Positions 1 to 8,048 of a DNA stretch of 33,291 bases are shown one piece after another; the stretch's first letter is position 1; every line of letters begins with the position of its first letter. The notes below the pieces were generated by a model. That model saw only the letters and a program-made list of their open reading frames with translations, had not been told where the DNA came from and ran no database searches. The translations under genes were made by a program, and so were the position numbers. This DNA comes from CALEUX01 sp037439945. Lineage in GTDB: Bacteria > Bacteroidota > Bacteroidia > Bacteroidales > Marinilabiliaceae. The stretch covers positions 1 through 33,291 of the forward strand of contig JBBIVA010000023.1 in NCBI GenBank assembly GCA_037439945.1, in the 5' to 3' direction.

Positions 1-31
1 GAACTTGTAAACTATTGAATATAACCAATAT

Positions 32-87
32 AAAAATCAGGTAAATTAAAACAATTAATATTTTGTTTAAAAAAATACCTGATTTTT
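32..87. terminator. 12-bp perfect inverted repeat, possible terminator of an upstream gene
   Basis: The arms at 32-43 and 76-87 (AAAAATCAGGTA and its exact complement) enclose a 32-base AT-rich loop, and the right arm ends in a run of T. This fits the end of a transcription unit that starts before the window. The loop is long for an intrinsic terminator, so the role is inferred. Confidence 0.45.
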
Positions 88-152
88 CAAACAAAACAAC
101 CTTATTCATGTTAATAGGTAAACTTAATAATTGTGAAAATATCCTTAAGATT

Positions 153-183
153 TTTGTACAAATAACATAAAATAATATTTTTG
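153..183 (+). promoter_or_regulatory. Bacteroidota-type promoter for the E2 gene
   Basis: TTTG at 153-156 is followed after 19 bases by TATTTTTG at 176-183. This is an exact match to the known Bacteroidota primary-sigma pattern (TTTG, then TAnnTTTG). Transcription would start near 190, giving a leader of about 28 bases before the ATG at 218. Confidence 0.7.
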
Positions 184-217
184 CCACTTATATTTAGATT
201 AAATAAAAATAATAAAT

Positions 218-1543
218 ATGTCAACTTTTGAAATCCTAATGCCCAAACTGGGAGAAAGTGTTGAAGAAGCAACAATTACTAAATGGTTTGTAAAAGAAGG
301 TGACTCGGTAGAGGAGGATCAGGTTCTCATAGAAATTGCCACTGATAAGGTGGATTCAGAAATTCCATCACCAGTAGGTGGTGTAGTGCAAAAAATAATG
401 TACCAAACAGACGATGTGGTTCCGGTTGGGGCACCAATAGCAATTATTGCCATTGGTGGTGAAGGAACCAAATGGGCAGGTACAGCAGTTGGAACCGAAA
501 AAACAGCAGGAACAAAACCAAAAAATGAATCAGTTCCGCTTAAGGTTTCTACTGAGCCAGAATCTGATTCCTTTAAAAGTTCCAAATTCTATTCCCCTTT
601 AGTTAAAAGTATTGCAAAAAAAGAGAATATTTCACTCACGGAACTGGATTCAATCCATGGATCCGGAAAAGATAATAGAGTAACACGGAACGATGTTTTA
701 AATTATCTATCAAAAAATAAAGGGGGTACAGGATTAGCTGAAAAAGCTGCGGAAAGTAAAGTTTTCAATCAGGGTTCAGAAGCCCTAAAACCTGTTAAAC
801 CACAAATAAAAGCACCTGAAGCTAAAACTGAGAGTGGAGATAAAGTGGTTGAGATGGATCGAATGCGGAAATTAATAGCCGATCATATGGTTATGTCAAA
901 ACAAGTTTCTCCGCACGTAACATCAATTATTGAAGCAGATGTTACGAACCTGGTTTTGTGGAGAAACAATTACAAAAATGCCTTTTTCGAAAAATATGGA
1001 ATTAAACTAACCTTTATGCCGGTTTTCACTCAGGCAGTGGCAAAAGCCTTACGCGATTTTCCCGGTATAAATGCCTCTGTTAATGGCGATCAGATTATAA
1101 TTCGCAAGAATGTTAATGTTGGAATAGCCGTGGCATTGCCTTCCGGTAACCTGATTGTGCCCGTTGTTAAACAAGCCGATCAGAAAAATCTTATTGGCCT
1201 GGCTACTGATATTAACCGCATGGCTGCATTGGCAAGAATTAACAAATTATCGCCCGACGACATTCAGGGGGGAACCTTTACTATTACAAATTTTGGTTCT
1301 TTTCAAAATTTAATCGGGACCCCCATAATTAATCAACCACAGGTGGCAATACTGGCAACCGGTATAATTGAAAAGAAACCTGCAGTTATCGAAACACCAA
1401 CAGGTGATGTAATTGCCATCCGACATAAAATGTACCTTTCACTTTCTTATGACCATAGAGTAGTTGATGGTTCGTTGGGTGGACAGTTTTTGAGAAGGAT
1501 TGGAGATTATCTGGAAGAATGGAGTTTAGATGCAGGGATATAA
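218..1543 (+). CDS. 2-oxoacid dehydrogenase E2, dihydrolipoamide acyltransferase
   Basis: This is the E2 core of a pyruvate or branched-chain 2-oxoacid dehydrogenase complex. It carries the acyl group on a lipoyl arm and transfers it to CoA in the cytoplasm. Domains in order: an N-terminal lipoyl domain with the lipoylated lysine K44 in ATDKVDSE; a linker; a peripheral subunit-binding domain at about residues 124-168; and a C-terminal catalytic domain ending in the CoA-acyltransferase motif DHRVVDG (H413, D417). The length of 441 aa is normal for a one-lipoyl E2. A good promoter lies at 153-183. The fused E1 gene follows 186 bases downstream. No E3 (lipoamide dehydrogenase) is in the window. 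Substrate cannot be fixed from sequence; fused E1 partners in this phylum are usually annotated as branched-chain enzymes. Confidence 0.93.
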   Translation: MSTFEILMPKLGESVEEATITKWFVKEGDSVEEDQVLIEIATDKVDSEIPSPVGGVVQKIMYQTDDVVPVGAPIAIIAIGGEGTKWAGTAVGTEKTAGTKPKNESVPLKVSTEPESDSFKSSKFYSPLVKSIAKKENISLTELDSIHGSGKDNRVTRNDVLNYLSKNKGGTGLAEKAAESKVFNQGSEALKPVKPQIKAPEAKTESGDKVVEMDRMRKLIADHMVMSKQVSPHVTSIIEADVTNLVLWRNNYKNAFFEKYGIKLTFMPVFTQAVAKALRDFPGINASVNGDQIIIRKNVNVGIAVALPSGNLIVPVVKQADQKNLIGLATDINRMAALARINKLSPDDIQGGTFTITNFGSFQNLIGTPIINQPQVAILATGIIEKKPAVIETPTGDVIAIRHKMYLSLSYDHRVVDGSLGGQFLRRIGDYLEEWSLDAGI

Positions 1544-1650
1544 TTTAATACTTTTTTGTTATAGTTATATTTCAAACAAAACAATAAATATTTGAATAAC
1601 ACTTGTATTAATTCATGCCAATTAAAATAAACATATAAAAACTGAAACGA

Positions 1651-1719
1651 GCATGATTCGTTAAAACAAATACGGAAGAAAATTCATCATGCGAGTCCTT
1701 TCCGGTCTTATTTTAATAA
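1651..1719 (+). repeat. Dispersed leader repeat, copy 1
   Basis: Three blocks recur in the same order at 12108-12239: GCATGATTCGTTAAA (1651-1665), AAATTCATCATGCGAGT (1680-1696) and TCCGGTCTTATTTTAATAA (1701-1719). Within this copy GCATGAT (1651-1657) can pair with ATCATGC (1686-1692). The last block begins exactly 29 bases before the E1 start codon, and the same distance is seen in copy 2. Function unknown; it could be a leader element or a mobile palindromic repeat. Confidence 0.6.
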
Positions 1720-1729
1720 AAACTTACGG

Positions 1730-3781
1730 ATGAAAAGCAACGTACCAAATATCTATAGTATTAAAAAAAGTGATAAAGAAACCTTGCTTAAATGGTACTA
1801 TTTATTGGTTTTGGGCCGCACACTTGATGAACGTGCGCCCAACTATTTAAAACAGGCTATTGGCTGGTCATACCATGCACCGGCTGCTGGGCATGATGGT
1901 ATTCAATTAGCAATTGGGCAGGTTTTCAGGAAAAATAAAGATCATTTGTTTCCATATTATCGCGACCTCCAGACTTGCGTATCAGCGGGATTAACAGCTG
2001 AAGAAATAATTTATAACGGAATATCAAAAGATTTGGATGTTGCCGGTGGAGGGCGTCATATGTCAAATCACTTTGCAAAACCTTCATGGAACATACATAA
2101 TGTAAGCAGCTGCACGGGTAACCATACTCTGCATGCCACCGGATTGGGTAGAGCAGTAAAAACATATAAACAAGATGATGTTGTGGTTATTAGTTCGCAA
2201 GGTGAGAGTTCAGTTTCGGAAGGTTATGTTTATGAAGCTATTAATGGGGCTTCAAATGAACAGTTGCCTGTAGTTTTTGTATTTCAGGATAATGGTTATG
2301 GTATATCAGTACCCAAACAGGATCAGACCGCAAACCGTAAAGTTGCCCGGAATTTTGAGGGCTTTAAAAACCTTAGGATAATTTATTGCAACGGCAAAGA
2401 TGTATTCGATTCAATGAATGCGATGACAGAAGCTGTAGAATGGGCTAAAAAAGAACAGAAACCGGTATTGGTTCATGCCAATTGTGTAAGGATAGGCTCA
2501 CATTCAAATAGTGACCGACATGAACTTTACAGGGATAATAATGAATTAAGTTACGTACGTGAAAACGATCCTTTGGCTAAGTTCCGCCGTTTACTTATTA
2601 GGTATAACAGGGCAACCGAAGAAGAACTAAATGAAATTGAGGTAAAGGTTACTGCCGAGGTCAGAGCGGCACATAAAAAAGGAATGGAAGCCCCACACCC
2701 AACCCCTGAATCAATTCATGATTTTGTAATTCCTGAGCCATATCCTGCATCTAAATATCCTTATGGGGTACACAATGAAGAAGGAGAAAAAATTAAACTG
2801 ATACAGGCCTTAAACGATACATTGCGGGATGAATTCCGGAATAACCCTGATACCTACCTTTGGGGTCAGGATATTGCCAACAAGGACAAGGGAGGAATTT
2901 TCAATGTTTCAAAAGGATTACAACAGGAATTTGGTAAACACCGGGTCTTTAATGCTCCAATTGCTGAAGATTTTATAATGGGAACTGCCAACGGAATGTC
3001 GCGATTCAGTAAAGAATTGAGAGTCGTGGTTGAAGGGGCCGAATTTGCTGATTATTTCTGGCCTGCTATGGAACAGTTTGTTGAAACCACGCATGAGTAT
3101 TGGCGCACAAAAGGTCAATACTCGCCAAATATAACTGTCCGCCTGGCATCGGGAGGATATATTGGCGGAGGGTTGTATCATTCCCAAACCATTGAAGGAG
3201 CATTAGTTACATTTCCAGGGGTCAGGGTGGTTTATCCTTCCTTTGCTGATGATGCTGCCGGTTTACTCCGTACATCAATTCGTTCGGAAGGAATGACAGT
3301 TTTTATGGAACCCAAAGCCTTGTACAACGCTCCAAAAGCCGCAACTTTTGTGCCTGACGGTTTTGAAGTGCCATTTGGCAAAGCCAGAATAAGGCGCACC
3401 GGAAGTGACCTAACAATTATTACATATGGTAACGCCACCCATTTAAGCTTAGAAGCTGCTGAAATCCTTGCAAACGAAGGATTTGGTGATATTGAGGTAA
3501 TTGACCTTAGAAGCCTGGTTCCTTTAGATAAGGAAACAATTTTTAATTCGGTTAAAAAAACTTCCCGTGTGCTTATAGTGCACGAAGATAAAGTGTTTGG
3601 AGGGTTTGGAGGTGAGGTAGCTGCAATTATTACCGATGAAGCATTTCATTTGTTGGATGCCCCGGTTAAAAGGGTGGGATCAGAATTTGTACCGGTAGGT
3701 TTTAACCGGATTCTGGAAGCTGCAATTTTACCCAATACCGAGAAGGTAATATCAGCTGCAAAGGAGTTACTTAAATATTAA
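1730..3781 (+). CDS. Fused alpha/beta E1 of a 2-oxoacid dehydrogenase complex
   Basis: This is the thiamine-diphosphate decarboxylase of the complex whose E2 lies just upstream. The N-terminal half (about 1-340) is E1-alpha: it has GGGRHMSNHF, then the cofactor region QGESSVSEG (G158, E159) and QDNGYGIS (D187, N188). The C-terminal half (about 345-683) is E1-beta (for example APIAEDFIMG and VEGAEFADYFWPAMEQF). The fusion gives 683 aa, a form common in Bacteroidota and usually annotated as 2-oxoisovalerate dehydrogenase. The classic GDG...NN thiamine motif reads QGE...DN here, so the first aspartate is replaced by glutamate. The ATG at 1730 is chosen because MKSNVPNIYS fits an E1 N-terminus. 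Its leader carries the dispersed repeat at 1651-1719. Confidence 0.92.
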   Translation: MKSNVPNIYSIKKSDKETLLKWYYLLVLGRTLDERAPNYLKQAIGWSYHAPAAGHDGIQLAIGQVFRKNKDHLFPYYRDLQTCVSAGLTAEEIIYNGISKDLDVAGGGRHMSNHFAKPSWNIHNVSSCTGNHTLHATGLGRAVKTYKQDDVVVISSQGESSVSEGYVYEAINGASNEQLPVVFVFQDNGYGISVPKQDQTANRKVARNFEGFKNLRIIYCNGKDVFDSMNAMTEAVEWAKKEQKPVLVHANCVRIGSHSNSDRHELYRDNNELSYVRENDPLAKFRRLLIRYNRATEEELNEIEVKVTAEVRAAHKKGMEAPHPTPESIHDFVIPEPYPASKYPYGVHNEEGEKIKLIQALNDTLRDEFRNNPDTYLWGQDIANKDKGGIFNVSKGLQQEFGKHRVFNAPIAEDFIMGTANGMSRFSKELRVVVEGAEFADYFWPAMEQFVETTHEYWRTKGQYSPNITVRLASGGYIGGGLYHSQTIEGALVTFPGVRVVYPSFADDAAGLLRTSIRSEGMTVFMEPKALYNAPKAATFVPDGFEVPFGKARIRRTGSDLTIITYGNATHLSLEAAEILANEGFGDIEVIDLRSLVPLDKETIFNSVKKTSRVLIVHEDKVFGGFGGEVAAIITDEAFHLLDAPVKRVGSEFVPVGFNRILEAAILPNTEKVISAAKELLKY

Positions 3782-3936
3782 CAACCAATAATTTAATAAT
3801 AACATCCTCATAATAATTGTACATCAGTTTAACGTTGTTCATTTATAATATTTGAATTACAATTTATAATACAGCTTCAGTTTCAAGGCTTTTATACCCC
3901 CTTAAAGCTGGGGACCTAAACTAAAACTATCTACAA

Positions 3937-4449
3937 ATGAAAAAAATTGGTATATTTTATAGCTTCAGGTCAGTTAAAACCCGTCAACAGGTAAAAAAAA
4001 TAATTTCTCACTTTGGAAACAGCCACTGTGAGGAAGTTGATGTTGATAGCGCAAACATTGACGATATAAATAAATTTGACAATTATATTTTTGCAATCCC
4101 AACATGGTTTGATGGTGAGTTACCAAATTATTGGGATGAGTTTTTACCAACCATGGAGGATTTAAATTTAAAGTCCAAAAAGTTTGCCTTTTTCGGAGGT
4201 GGTGATCAGAAAGGTTATCCTGAAAATTTTGTCGATGGACTTGGTATAATGGCCGAATTTATTGAAGAACGTGGTGGCAAAATAGTAGGTTTTACATCAG
4301 TTGATGGTTATACTTATGAAAGATCCATGGCGCAACGTGGTAACCAGTTTGTTGGACTTGCACTTGATATTGAAAACCAGGCAGCCCTGACAACTGAAAG
4401 GATTGAAAATTGGGTAACCCAATTAAAGAAGGAATTTGGAATTAAATAA
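3937..4449 (+). CDS. Flavodoxin-like protein with an atypical phosphate loop
   Basis: The protein is 170 aa, the size of long-chain flavodoxins, which carry single electrons on FMN. PTWFDGELPNYWDEF matches the flavodoxin PTW-D-GE-WD-F segment, and FFGGGDQKGYPENFVDGLG matches the flavodoxin GLGDQ-Y--NF-D segment. The usual FMN phosphate loop near the N-terminus (T-x-T-G-x-T after IFYGS) is not seen: the first strand is followed by FYSFRSVKTRQQV (residues 7-19), which has no glycine. FMN binding may therefore differ. It stands alone, with a hairpin just after its stop codon. Confidence 0.85.
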   Translation: MKKIGIFYSFRSVKTRQQVKKIISHFGNSHCEEVDVDSANIDDINKFDNYIFAIPTWFDGELPNYWDEFLPTMEDLNLKSKKFAFFGGGDQKGYPENFVDGLGIMAEFIEERGGKIVGFTSVDGYTYERSMAQRGNQFVGLALDIENQAALTTERIENWVTQLKKEFGIK

Positions 4450-4470
4450 TTCAACACATATTTTATAAAC

Positions 4471-4516
4471 TTCTCCTTATCTAAATGGTCACCAAATGGC
4501 CTGAGTTTAAGGAGAA
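4471..4516 (+). terminator. Hairpin after the flavodoxin gene
   Basis: A perfect 9-bp stem, TTCTCCTTA at 4471-4479 and TAAGGAGAA at 4508-4516, has an inner GGTC/GGCC helix. It lies 21 bases after the stop codon. There is no strong T tract, so termination is inferred. Confidence 0.45.
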
Positions 4517-5498
4517 TTGATTTAAAGGAGAAGGAGACACACTAAAAAGTGATTGCTTTATTTATTTAATAGTTCTTAAGCCAATTCTGCAGCTGGCTTA
4601 ACTTAGGTATTAAATACTTTCCAACTGATAATTACTTTATCATCTCAAATTGGAATTAAATTAATTCTGAGTTATTCCTGCATAAAAAGTTCAAAAGTTA
4701 CTAAATCTATTTTGATGAATTAAAAAGTTTCCCCCAGTTCATCTAACTTCTAATCATTTTGTGACAAATAACTGAACATTTCCCTTATCATTTAATAACA
4801 GCATACTACACCAATATAATCATATTTAACATAATTAATAGATTTACAATTAAATCTACGTAACTGGCTTTATTTCCCTTAGGCATTTCAAAATATTAAT
4901 AGTTTGACATAACTTATCAAATAACGGACTCAATTAATAATCCCCCCAAAAAATAGGGCAAAGGAAAATATTCACTAAACCTACAATTATTACAATTCAC
5001 GATTGTAAACATGGATTTACAAAAAAATATTCAAAAAAATCACCTATACAAAATCCAAAATATATCTTTTTATAAACACATAATCAGCAATATAGCAGAT
5101 TTACATTTATTATTAGTTTAACTATTATCAGTAATAACTGTATAAATATACAAAACAGAGTGTAATTTTTAATTAAAGTTTATATATTAACCAAATAATC
5201 AATATTTTAGTAAATTTATATAAACTATTTGTTTACAGATAAAATTTCAGTTTTGTAACTCGCTATAAACATGTCAATTGCAGCTATCCCAAAATTTAAT
5301 TAATAGCTTATTATATAAAAAATTTCATGTTCAAAACATGATTACAATTATATTTACATCTATATTAATAATTTGATATTTAATAAAATATAAACATAAC
5401 TAAATTTTAAAATGTAAATACTTTGGGTTACCATTAATGATTAAATGCAACAAGATAATCTTCATTCACAAATGTAAAATTACGACTATAAATCAGTA
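4517..5498. other. Gene-free AT-rich region with many TTTACA/TGTAAA half-sites
   Basis: I see no credible gene here; a 64-codon frame at 5437-5631 has no coding character and overlaps the regulator promoter. Visible structure includes an 8-bp hairpin TTAAGCCA/TGGCTTAA (4574-4581, 4592-4599). An everted repeat TTGTAAA-N6-TTTACAA lies at 5003-5022. Between 4843 and 5557 I count ten TTTACA or TGTAAA hexamers: 4843, 5004, 5016, 5100, 5232, 5353, 5413, 5473, 5508 and 5552. About one or two would be expected from base composition by a rough hand estimate. Confidence 0.6.
5466..5479. promoter_or_regulatory. Operator-like site upstream of the XRE regulator
   Basis: The 14-mer TTCACAAATGTAAA is an imperfect palindrome of the form TTYAC-N4-GTAAA. 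Exactly the same 14-mer occurs at 6305-6318 in the pyrK leader. It lies about 70 bases upstream of the predicted start site of the XRE gene. Confidence 0.5.
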
Positions 5499-5530
5499 TT
5501 TGCATTTTGTAAAAATTAATTTTATATTTG
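5499..5530 (+). promoter_or_regulatory. Promoter of the XRE regulator gene
   Basis: TTTG (5499-5502), 20 bases, then TATATTTG (5523-5530) matches the Bacteroidota consensus. Transcription would begin near 5537. Confidence 0.65.
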
Positions 5531-5551
5531 TAACCATGCTTTTATTGGTCT

Positions 5552-5565
5552 TTTACAAATGTGTT
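5552..5565. promoter_or_regulatory. Operator-like site in the XRE leader
   Basis: TTTACAAATGTGTT shares the core ACAAATGT with the sites at 5466 and 6305. It lies about 15-28 bases downstream of the predicted start site, where a bound repressor would block transcription. This suggests autoregulation (inference). Confidence 0.45.
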
Positions 5566-5602
5566 GCATGGCGCTTCTTAATAGTTTTTTATTATCAGAC
5601 AT

Positions 5603-6106
5603 ATGAAAACGCGTCTTCAGAAACTAATTGAAAAGGAGAATATCACTCCGGCCCGGTTTGCCGAAATTGTTGGTGTTCAACGTTCCAGTGTAAGCCATAT
5701 ACTATCCGGACGCAATAATCCAAGTCTTGACTTTATTCAAAAAATCCTATCCGCCTTTCCCAGGGTTAGCACTGATTGGCTAATAACAGGAGAAGGGAAC
5801 ATATATAAAAAAGATAGCCGAACAGATATTGCAAATCAGGAGCGGATTGCATTAGAAGAAATTTCCGTGAAAGAGAGTACAGGAAACACGCTTTTTTCTG
5901 TACTATCGGATGATGCTTACAGGAGTAAATCTGGTGGGCAAACTCCCAAACAGGATGAAGAAATGAGAATATCACAGGAGATTGATAATGATAATAACCT
6001 TCAACCCCATGCAATTATTGATAACGCTATTTCAAACAAGCCCACTGTAGAGAAAATAGTTGTCTTTTATACCAACAATACATTTAGTGAGTACCTGCCT
6101 AGGTAA
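5603..6106 (+). CDS. XRE-family helix-turn-helix transcriptional regulator
   Basis: This is a 167-aa DNA-binding protein. Residues 4-60 form a Cro/CI-type helix-turn-helix: FAEIVGVQRSSVSHILSGRN holds the turn and recognition helix, followed by PSLDFIQKILSAFP. A GEG turn comes next, then a polar, probably disordered linker. The short conserved-looking C-terminus is VEKIVVFYTNNTFSEYLPR. There is no LexA/S24 peptidase domain, so it is not a self-cleaving repressor. ATG at 5603 gives the helix-turn-helix the usual spacing. The gene is flanked by operator-like sites (5466, 5552, and 6305 in the pyrK leader), which suggests it controls itself and pyrKD. That assignment is inference. Confidence 0.85.
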   Translation: MKTRLQKLIEKENITPARFAEIVGVQRSSVSHILSGRNNPSLDFIQKILSAFPRVSTDWLITGEGNIYKKDSRTDIANQERIALEEISVKESTGNTLFSVLSDDAYRSKSGGQTPKQDEEMRISQEIDNDNNLQPHAIIDNAISNKPTVEKIVVFYTNNTFSEYLPR

Positions 6107-6281
6107 ACTATAACTAAAAATCCTTAAAATAACCAGACTCAAATAACTTCTGCACAGGTTGTCTTTGTCTTAACTTTACATTTTTCTTTCCAAATTCAGT
6201 CTGTGTTTTTAGATAAAGGGTAGATTTTGAGAAAACCGGGATAATTTTAAAACTGATAAAATAATTACGTTCAAAAATAAC

Positions 6282-6289
6282 TATCTTTG
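6282..6289 (+). promoter_or_regulatory. -7 box of the pyrK promoter
   Basis: TATCTTTG matches TAnnTTTG exactly. No TTTG is found at the expected distance upstream, which would suit a regulated promoter. Transcription would start near 6296. Confidence 0.5.
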
Positions 6290-6304
6290 ACCATAATTAT
6301 TGTG

Positions 6305-6318
6305 TTCACAAATGTAAA
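6305..6318. promoter_or_regulatory. Operator-like site in the pyrK leader
   Basis: TTCACAAATGTAAA is identical to the site at 5466-5479. It lies between the predicted start site (about 6296) and the pyrK ATG at 6335, a position typical for repression. Confidence 0.5.
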
Positions 6319-6334
6319 CTTAGCGTTTTGGGCG

Positions 6335-7099
6335 ATGTATATTGACGATTTCAGAGTTATAGAAAACGAACGTCAGACTGATGATTTTGTTGTTTTAACT
6401 CTAGAATGCAACAGAAAACTACCGGAAATGATACCCGGCCAGTTTGTAAATGTAAGGGTTGACGGATCAAACAGGGTTTATTTACGCAGACCGTTATCAA
6501 TCCATGATGTTGATTATACCAAAAAACAATTAATGCTATTGATTCAGGATGTAGGTGAGGGAACAAAAATTTTAAGTGGTTTAGCCGTTGGGAGTAATGT
6601 AAACATTGTTTATCCGCTAGGCAATGGTTATAGTTTACCCTCATCTGGCAGGATACTTCTGGTTGGGGGCGGTTGTGGTGTAGCCCCGTTATTGTTTTTG
6701 GGCAGGTTTTTAAATGAACATGGCATTAAACCCCGTTTTTTAATAGGAGCCAGAACAAAATCATCACTTGTCAGGCTTGATGCTTACCGTGAGTTTGGCG
6801 AAGTTATGGTTACAACAGAAGACGGATCCATGGGTACCAAGGGATATGTAATTCACCATCCGGTTATGCGTACAGAATCTCCCGATTTTGACACCATTTA
6901 CACTTGTGGTCCGGATGCAATGATGAAGGTTATTGCCAAATATGCCGGAAATCATTCCATATCATGCCAGGTTTCACTTGAAAACAATATGGCCTGTGGT
7001 TTTGGTGTTTGTTTATGTTGTGTAACACCAACAGTTGATGGTCATAAATGTACTTGTGTTGATGGACCTGTTTTTGACTCAAAATATTTGCAATGGTAA
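6335..7099 (+). CDS. pyrK: Dihydroorotate dehydrogenase electron-transfer subunit PyrK
   Basis: PyrK passes electrons from dihydroorotate oxidation in PyrD to NAD through a 2Fe-2S cluster and FAD. Visible motifs, in 254 aa: the FAD-binding RRPLSIHD (R51-S55), the nucleotide-binding VGGGCGVAPL, and the C-terminal cluster ligands ACGFGVCLCC...KCTC (C221, C226, C229 and probably C241). I start at ATG 6335. The longer frame would use TTG at 6287, inside the -7 box, and would add residues unlike the family. The stop overlaps the pyrD start by 7 bases, so the two are translationally coupled. The upstream XRE regulator and its shared operator-like site suggest regulation. Confidence 0.95.
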   Translation: MYIDDFRVIENERQTDDFVVLTLECNRKLPEMIPGQFVNVRVDGSNRVYLRRPLSIHDVDYTKKQLMLLIQDVGEGTKILSGLAVGSNVNIVYPLGNGYSLPSSGRILLVGGGCGVAPLLFLGRFLNEHGIKPRFLIGARTKSSLVRLDAYREFGEVMVTTEDGSMGTKGYVIHHPVMRTESPDFDTIYTCGPDAMMKVIAKYAGNHSISCQVSLENNMACGFGVCLCCVTPTVDGHKCTCVDGPVFDSKYLQW

Positions 7100-8007
7100 A
7101 TTTAGCTGTTACATTAGGAAATCTGGAATTAAAAAATCCTGTTATGGGGGCGTCCGGAACTTTTGGTTATGGTGAAGAATATGAAAGTGTAATTGATTTA
7201 AACACCCTCGGTGGGTTTGTAGTAAAAGGTACAACTCTAAATCCACGGCAGGGAAATAAATACCCCAGAATGGCCGAAACCCCTATGGGAATGTTAAATG
7301 CCGTTGGGTTACAAAACAAAGGGGTAGATGGGTTTATTAACGAAATTTATCCAAGGATAAGAAAGTATAATAGTGCCATTTTTGTTAATGTTTCGGGCTC
7401 TACCATCGATGAATACGTTGAAACAGCAGCGAAAATAAATGAACTGGATTCTATTCCCGGAATTGAACTTAATATTTCCTGCCCAAATGTAAAAGAAGGG
7501 GGAATGGCCTTTGGAACAAGTTGCCCTTCAGCTGTTGCTGTAACATCTGAGGTTAGAAAAGTATACAAAAAACATTTGATGGTAAAACTATCGCCAAATG
7601 TTACCAATATAGTTGAAATTGCCCAGGCTGTTGAAAATTCAGGTGCCGACTCCATTTCGCTCATTAACACCATATTGGGCATGGCTATTGACGTTAAAAC
7701 AAAAAAAACCAAATTATCTACTGTTACCGGTGGCTTGTCGGGGCCATGCATTAAACCAATTGCTTTGCGAATGGTATGGCAGGTTGCCGGGGCGGTTAAG
7801 GTTCCTGTAGTTGGGATTGGGGGAATAAGTTCATCTGATGATGCAATCGAGTTCTTATTGGCGGGTGCTAAAGCTATCCAGATTGGGACCGCTAATTTTA
7901 TTGATCCGCAGGTTACAGTTAAAGTAATTGATGGCATTAAAGAATATATGTTTGAACACGGAATTAAATCAATTACAGAAATAAACAGGGAAATGCTCAA
8001 ACTTTAA
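7093..8007 (+). CDS. pyrD: Dihydroorotate dehydrogenase, class 1B catalytic subunit
   Basis: This enzyme oxidises dihydroorotate to orotate in pyrimidine synthesis, using FMN and passing electrons to PyrK. The motif NISCPNVKEGG carries the class 1 catalytic cysteine at C130; class 2 enzymes have serine there. VKLSPN, the AGADSISLINT segment and GGISS near the FMN phosphate site are also present. The length of 304 aa is normal. The presence of pyrK immediately upstream, overlapping by 7 bases, supports the NAD-linked 1B type. It converges with the unknown minus-strand gene that ends at 8049, and I see no obvious terminator between them. Confidence 0.96.
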   Translation: MVNLAVTLGNLELKNPVMGASGTFGYGEEYESVIDLNTLGGFVVKGTTLNPRQGNKYPRMAETPMGMLNAVGLQNKGVDGFINEIYPRIRKYNSAIFVNVSGSTIDEYVETAAKINELDSIPGIELNISCPNVKEGGMAFGTSCPSAVAVTSEVRKVYKKHLMVKLSPNVTNIVEIAQAVENSGADSISLINTILGMAIDVKTKKTKLSTVTGGLSGPCIKPIALRMVWQVAGAVKVPVVGIGGISSSDDAIEFLLAGAKAIQIGTANFIDPQVTVKVIDGIKEYMFEHGIKSITEINREMLKL

Positions 8008-8048
8008 AACAACAGTGGGTATTTTCCATGCCATTTTGGTTATTTGGG

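Noticed and set aside
5437..5631. 64-codon plus-strand frame before the XRE gene
   Set aside because: It is rich in I, F, K and N as expected from AT-rich DNA, contains the XRE promoter and operator-like sites, and overlaps the XRE start.
7347..8000. 217-codon minus-strand frame opposite pyrD
   Set aside because: It is a shadow of pyrD, which has complete catalytic motifs; the opposite frame resembles no protein.
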